From Nigrospora sphaerica (lineage: Eukaryota; Ascomycota; Sordariomycetes; Amphisphaeriales; Apiosporaceae), in NCBI GenBank assembly GCA_018287875.1, contig JAGVVL010000018.1, positions 1,604,501 through 1,668,500 of the forward strand: 64,000 nucleotides of DNA, read 5' to 3'. Below are positions 60,714-64,000 of the stretch, piece after piece (the stretch's first letter is position 1; each line of letters begins with the position of its first letter). The translations under genes were made by a program, and so were the position numbers. The notes beneath the pieces are model-generated. The model did no database searches, was not told where the DNA came from, and saw nothing but the letters and a program-made list of their open reading frames with translations.

Positions 60714-63700
60714 TTAAGCACCGCCGTTGGGGGCAACCATGCCTTCGGCTGCGTTCTGCGCCGCCTGTGCAGCCGCCGCTTGGGCCACTTGAGCGTTAGT
60801 CTCGGCCTGGTGGATGGCTTGCTGAACGATGCTCTGCTCGTCCTGTGACAAAGGTTGTGTGATGGTGCTGTAGAGCTGCGGCTGTTCTTGTTGCATATCT
60901 GCGTAACTTCTTGTTAGACCGAATCCCCACGGCGGCCCCGGAGGTGCTTGAACTTACTCATCAAGGCGGCTCGGAAGAGCTGGTATGGCTCGATCTTGTC
61001 CAGAGGAGACTCGAGAAGGACGCTGTCCTCGCCCAGCTCATCCTCGCTATCGTCCACGTCCTTGTACTGGTTGTCCATTCGGCTGAACTTGGCAGCCTCC
61101 TCATTCAAGAACTCGAGGTAGGCCGTGCTCTCGTCCTTGGTATCCGCCGTATCCTCGGCTTCTTCCACCGCCCAGTTGGTGTCGTCTTCGGCCCATTCGT
61201 CGTCTTCTTCGTAGTCGTAGCTACCGGCATCGAACGTAAAGTCGTCCTTCAGGGCTTGTTCCCGGTTCTTCATGGCAATGGGTAGTGTCCTGAAGAGAAC
61301 CGTAATGCCTTGCAGGAGCCGGAACCAGCCGACAGACACGCTCTGTGGGATCTGGTCGCCGTTGAGGCTAAACAGGGCAACAATGGCCACGATGCACAGC
61401 TTCTTGTCGTGCACTCGGGTAAAGTGGTCCATGTTCCCAAACCACAGACTGAAGAACTTGTTGGTCCATCCCTTTTGCTCCAGTACCGTCAAGGTGAGGA
61501 GCGGGTTGTAGTAAATCGCGTTGATGACCATCTCCATCAGGTGGATCTTGTACGACTTTACCCTGACGTCCTGGTTGCTGAGCACATTCATCGCCATGGT
61601 GATGAAGCCAGTGACGCACTGGTCGATGTGACCACGCAAACTCAGCATGATGGCCTCGGCGAGCTTGCAGGCGCAAATTCGGTCTACACCACCGACCTTC
61701 TGGTCCGAAAACATGTCGGCGACCATGCCGTACAATGCGTTGACGTACTCGGGTTTCTGCACGAGCTGGGCGGCGCCAAACTGGACAAAGTTATCGAGGG
61801 CAGGAAGCATGTCCTCAAGGTAAAGCTCGGCGCCCGACTTGAACGTGTTATGAATGAGCTCGAAAGCCTGCCACATGGTAGGCGAGATGCTTTTGGCGGC
61901 AAAGGTGCAGCTGTCGATGATCTCGAAGACTTCGTTGTAGAGATCTATGCCGGGGTCAGCAAGTTATAACATGCAGTGGAAGGGGCGACACGTACCATAG
62001 AGCTTGTTCTCCAGCGTAATTTGGACAACGGGCATCAAAACGGCCTCGATGTGCAGCAGAACATCGGGCGTGCTCTCCAGAGTAAGGATCAACGTTCCAA
62101 TGGTCTGCAGGACACCCAAGGCCGTGATACTCTTGTCGTCCAGGTAATCCCCGTACTCTCCATCGTCGTCCCTCGAGTCGTTCTTGTCGAGCAGCTCCCG
62201 GACGATGCGCATGTACGTGTCCCGCAGCTGCTCACTGAGGGCCACGGCAAAAGGTGTCAGCTCGGTTGCGAAAACCTCGACGAAGTCCTCCATAACGTTG
62301 GCGAGCGCGTCAATGTCGCACTCGTTTGCCAGCTTGAGCAGCTGCTGCATGATGGTCGGGATGCTCTGCTGCATGCTAATCCGAATCGCGTCGTGACGAA
62401 TTAGGGGCTGCAGCGCCAGGGCGGCCGTGACTCGGACAGGGAGCTCGGAATCGGCCATGCAGTCGAGGATGTGGCGGTATATGACGAGAAGGTTGTTCTG
62501 GTCCTTGAAGTTGAGCTGCTCGAACTTCTCGATGGTGTCGCAAGCGCGCGCCCGGAGGTAGCCCTGCGAGCTCTTGAAGTCGGGGAAAACATAGCGAACC
62601 AAGAAGTACTCGACCTGGTCGGCGATCGGGCTCTTCTTGCCCAGGAGGACCGGGGCCAGAGTGCCGATCATGCGCAGGGCACCCTCCTTGCCGATGTGGT
62701 CTTTTTTATCATCGGGAGCGGTCTCGTAGGTGTTGACGACGCCGTTGATGAACTGCAGCAGCTCAAACGTTTGCTTTCTGCGCACCTTGGTGAGGGTGAC
62801 GAGAAAGTTCGTTGCCGCCACATCGGGAGAGGAGACCTCCTCGTAGAAACTGAGCTTTCGGTGCAGGTACTCCTCGGGCTCCTCCTGGAACTTCTCGACA
62901 TCCTCCTCGCTCAGACACATCACGGGAAAAACCAGGTGGGTGACCAGGTTGGTCAGGTGCGGCTTCAGGTGCGGCCACATCTCCTTCGGCCGGCAGCACT
63001 CGTCGAGGAAAACTAAAGTATACGAGAGGCAGGGCTTGCTAAGCCAGGCAGTCTTGGACACCCATTTTTCGATCTCCTGGAGATAGTGCTTGAGAATTTC
63101 GGGAGCAACGGTGGCCGTGAACTCCTTGGCGAAAACCTTGGCGGCCTCGCCGTTCGACGAAACCGATGAAATGTTGCCATGCCTGATCCACAGCCTGTTG
63201 AGGTTGAAATAAGCCCACTTCTTGGCCTTCCACCAGTGGTGGCGCTCGCGGTCTTCGAGGTCTTCGGGCAGGGCCGAGGCGGGCATGGCTTTGGAAACCG
63301 TGTTGAGGAAAACGGTGCACCAGCCGAGGTTGACGGGCTGCTGCTTCAAGAAGCCGCTGAGCTCAAGCTATTATGTGGGGGCCGGGTCAGTAAAGAAGGA
63401 GTCGCTGGGACAGGACCGAAGAGAGGGAGAAGGGGAGGGCGTTTCTTGCTTACCCATGTAGCGTGCTTGTAGGCCTTCAGGGCAATGTGCAACATCTCAC
63501 CGGCCTCATCACTCTCCTGGGTGACCAACTCGTTGCAGACATCGAGCAAGCGGGGGAAGCTAGCCTCGATGATCTTGTCGAACTGGACGCGGCTGTCTTC
63601 CTGAGTGCCCTTGAACCGATAGGCGCGGCAGGTGACCAAAAGGCACTGCAGACCGGCCAAGACGGAGAGGGGATCGTTGGCGTGCAGGAGACTGAGGGTG

Positions 63701-63920
63701 ACAGTCATAAAGTCGGGCCATTTGTCGGGGAAATCGAAGTGCAGGATGCGCTGGATGGTCTGGAGAAGCTGTTGTCGGACGGCGCCCTGGGAGGAGGCCA
63801 GGATGGGGAGTACGCGATTTCGGAAGCGAGCCTTCTCATCGTCGTTGATGGTGATTTCGTCGGGGTAGTGGTCCGTCTTGGCCCAGCCGCGGTTGGTGCG
63901 GTTCTTGAGGTATATGACCG
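60714..63920 (-). CDS. SXM1: Importin-beta family nuclear transport receptor (Sxm1/Nmd5, importin 7/8 type), 5' partial
   Basis: Exons in the window are 63920-63454, 63367-61996, 61944-60958 and 60898-60714, about 1003 residues. The sequence 63921-64000 is intron, with a CTGAC branch and a TTGCAG acceptor, so the first exon or exons (about 45 residues) lie outside. Internal introns are 86, 51 and 59 bp, with GTAAGC, GTACGT and GTAAGT donors; phases agree at every junction. Conserved blocks include VIYLKNRTNRGW, LHFDFPDKWPDF, HHWWKAKKWAYFNLNRL, DVAATNFLVTLTKVRRKQTF, KKSPIADQVEYFLVRYVFP, LPVRVTAALALQPLIRH and LANVMEDFVEVF. These are HEAT-repeat sequences of the Sxm1/Nmd5 group, which import ribosomal proteins, Hog1 and other cargo in yeast. 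An acidic loop (residues near EEDDEWAEDDTNW) and a Gln/Ala-rich tail are present. The family is firm; which of the two yeast paralogues it matches is not. Confidence 0.93.
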
Positions 63921-64000
63921 CTGCAAGCAAGCAAAAGAGCATCGCCGGTCAGTACAGGCCTTCGCAGCGGGAGCGGGAGCGGGGGGAGGGGGGACGCGAG

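Noticed and set aside
61310..61969. 219-codon plus-strand open frame as a gene
   Set aside because: It is antisense to the importin gene.

Overview
The window is nuclear DNA of a filamentous ascomycete (Pezizomycotina, most likely a Sordariomycete). The evidence is short GT-AG introns with CTGAC or TACTAAC-like branch sites, GC-rich coding sequence, fungus-specific families (SSK1 response regulator, Clr5-ankyrin protein, Zn2Cys6 protein, HAL-type kinase, ISN1) and intergenic TAGGTACCTA-type motifs. I cannot name a genus. I see no rRNA, tRNA, CRISPR array, transposon ORF or virus-like gene.

Layout, left to right. 1-1226 (-): mitochondrial ribosomal protein mS45 (Bot1/Mrps35 family), 3' end outside the window. 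3479-6303 (+): SSK1, HOG-pathway response regulator, one intron. 7813-11499 (-): large Clr5 plus ankyrin protein, three exons in my model, with an in-frame TAG in the ankyrin part. 14676-15147 (-): LSM7, one intron. 19112-21077 (+): protein with an internal Zn2Cys6 cluster, three exons. 21078-29815: no gene I can defend. 29816-32476 (-): HAL/SAT4-type Ser/Thr kinase, single exon. 32477-51323: about 19 kb with no convincing gene. 51324-53054 (+): coiled-coil protein of unknown function. 54520-55365 (+): Cys/His-rich and coiled-coil protein of unknown function. 55732-57355 (-): ISN1 IMP-specific 5'-nucleotidase, three exons. 58260-59057 (-): secreted protein with two copies of a ten-cysteine module joined by a Thr/Lys/Pro repeat linker. 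60714-63920 (-): importin-beta family protein of the SXM1/NMD5 (importin 7/8) type, 5' end outside the window.

The genes do not form a pathway cluster. They are mostly single housekeeping or signalling genes (mitochondrial translation, osmostress phosphorelay, mRNA decay and splicing, ion-homeostasis kinase, purine nucleotide turnover, nuclear import) separated by long spacers. SSK1 and the HAL-type kinase both belong to salt or osmotic stress biology in yeast, but they lie 23 kb apart and nothing suggests joint control.

The most noteworthy points are the ten-cysteine module duplication in the secreted protein, the single in-frame stop in an otherwise intact Clr5-ankyrin gene, the internal zinc cluster, two unrecognised conserved-looking proteins, and the two gene-poor stretches. 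I found no multi-gene system that I could call new. Exon borders were assigned by reading splice signals and checking phase by hand; they are predictions.
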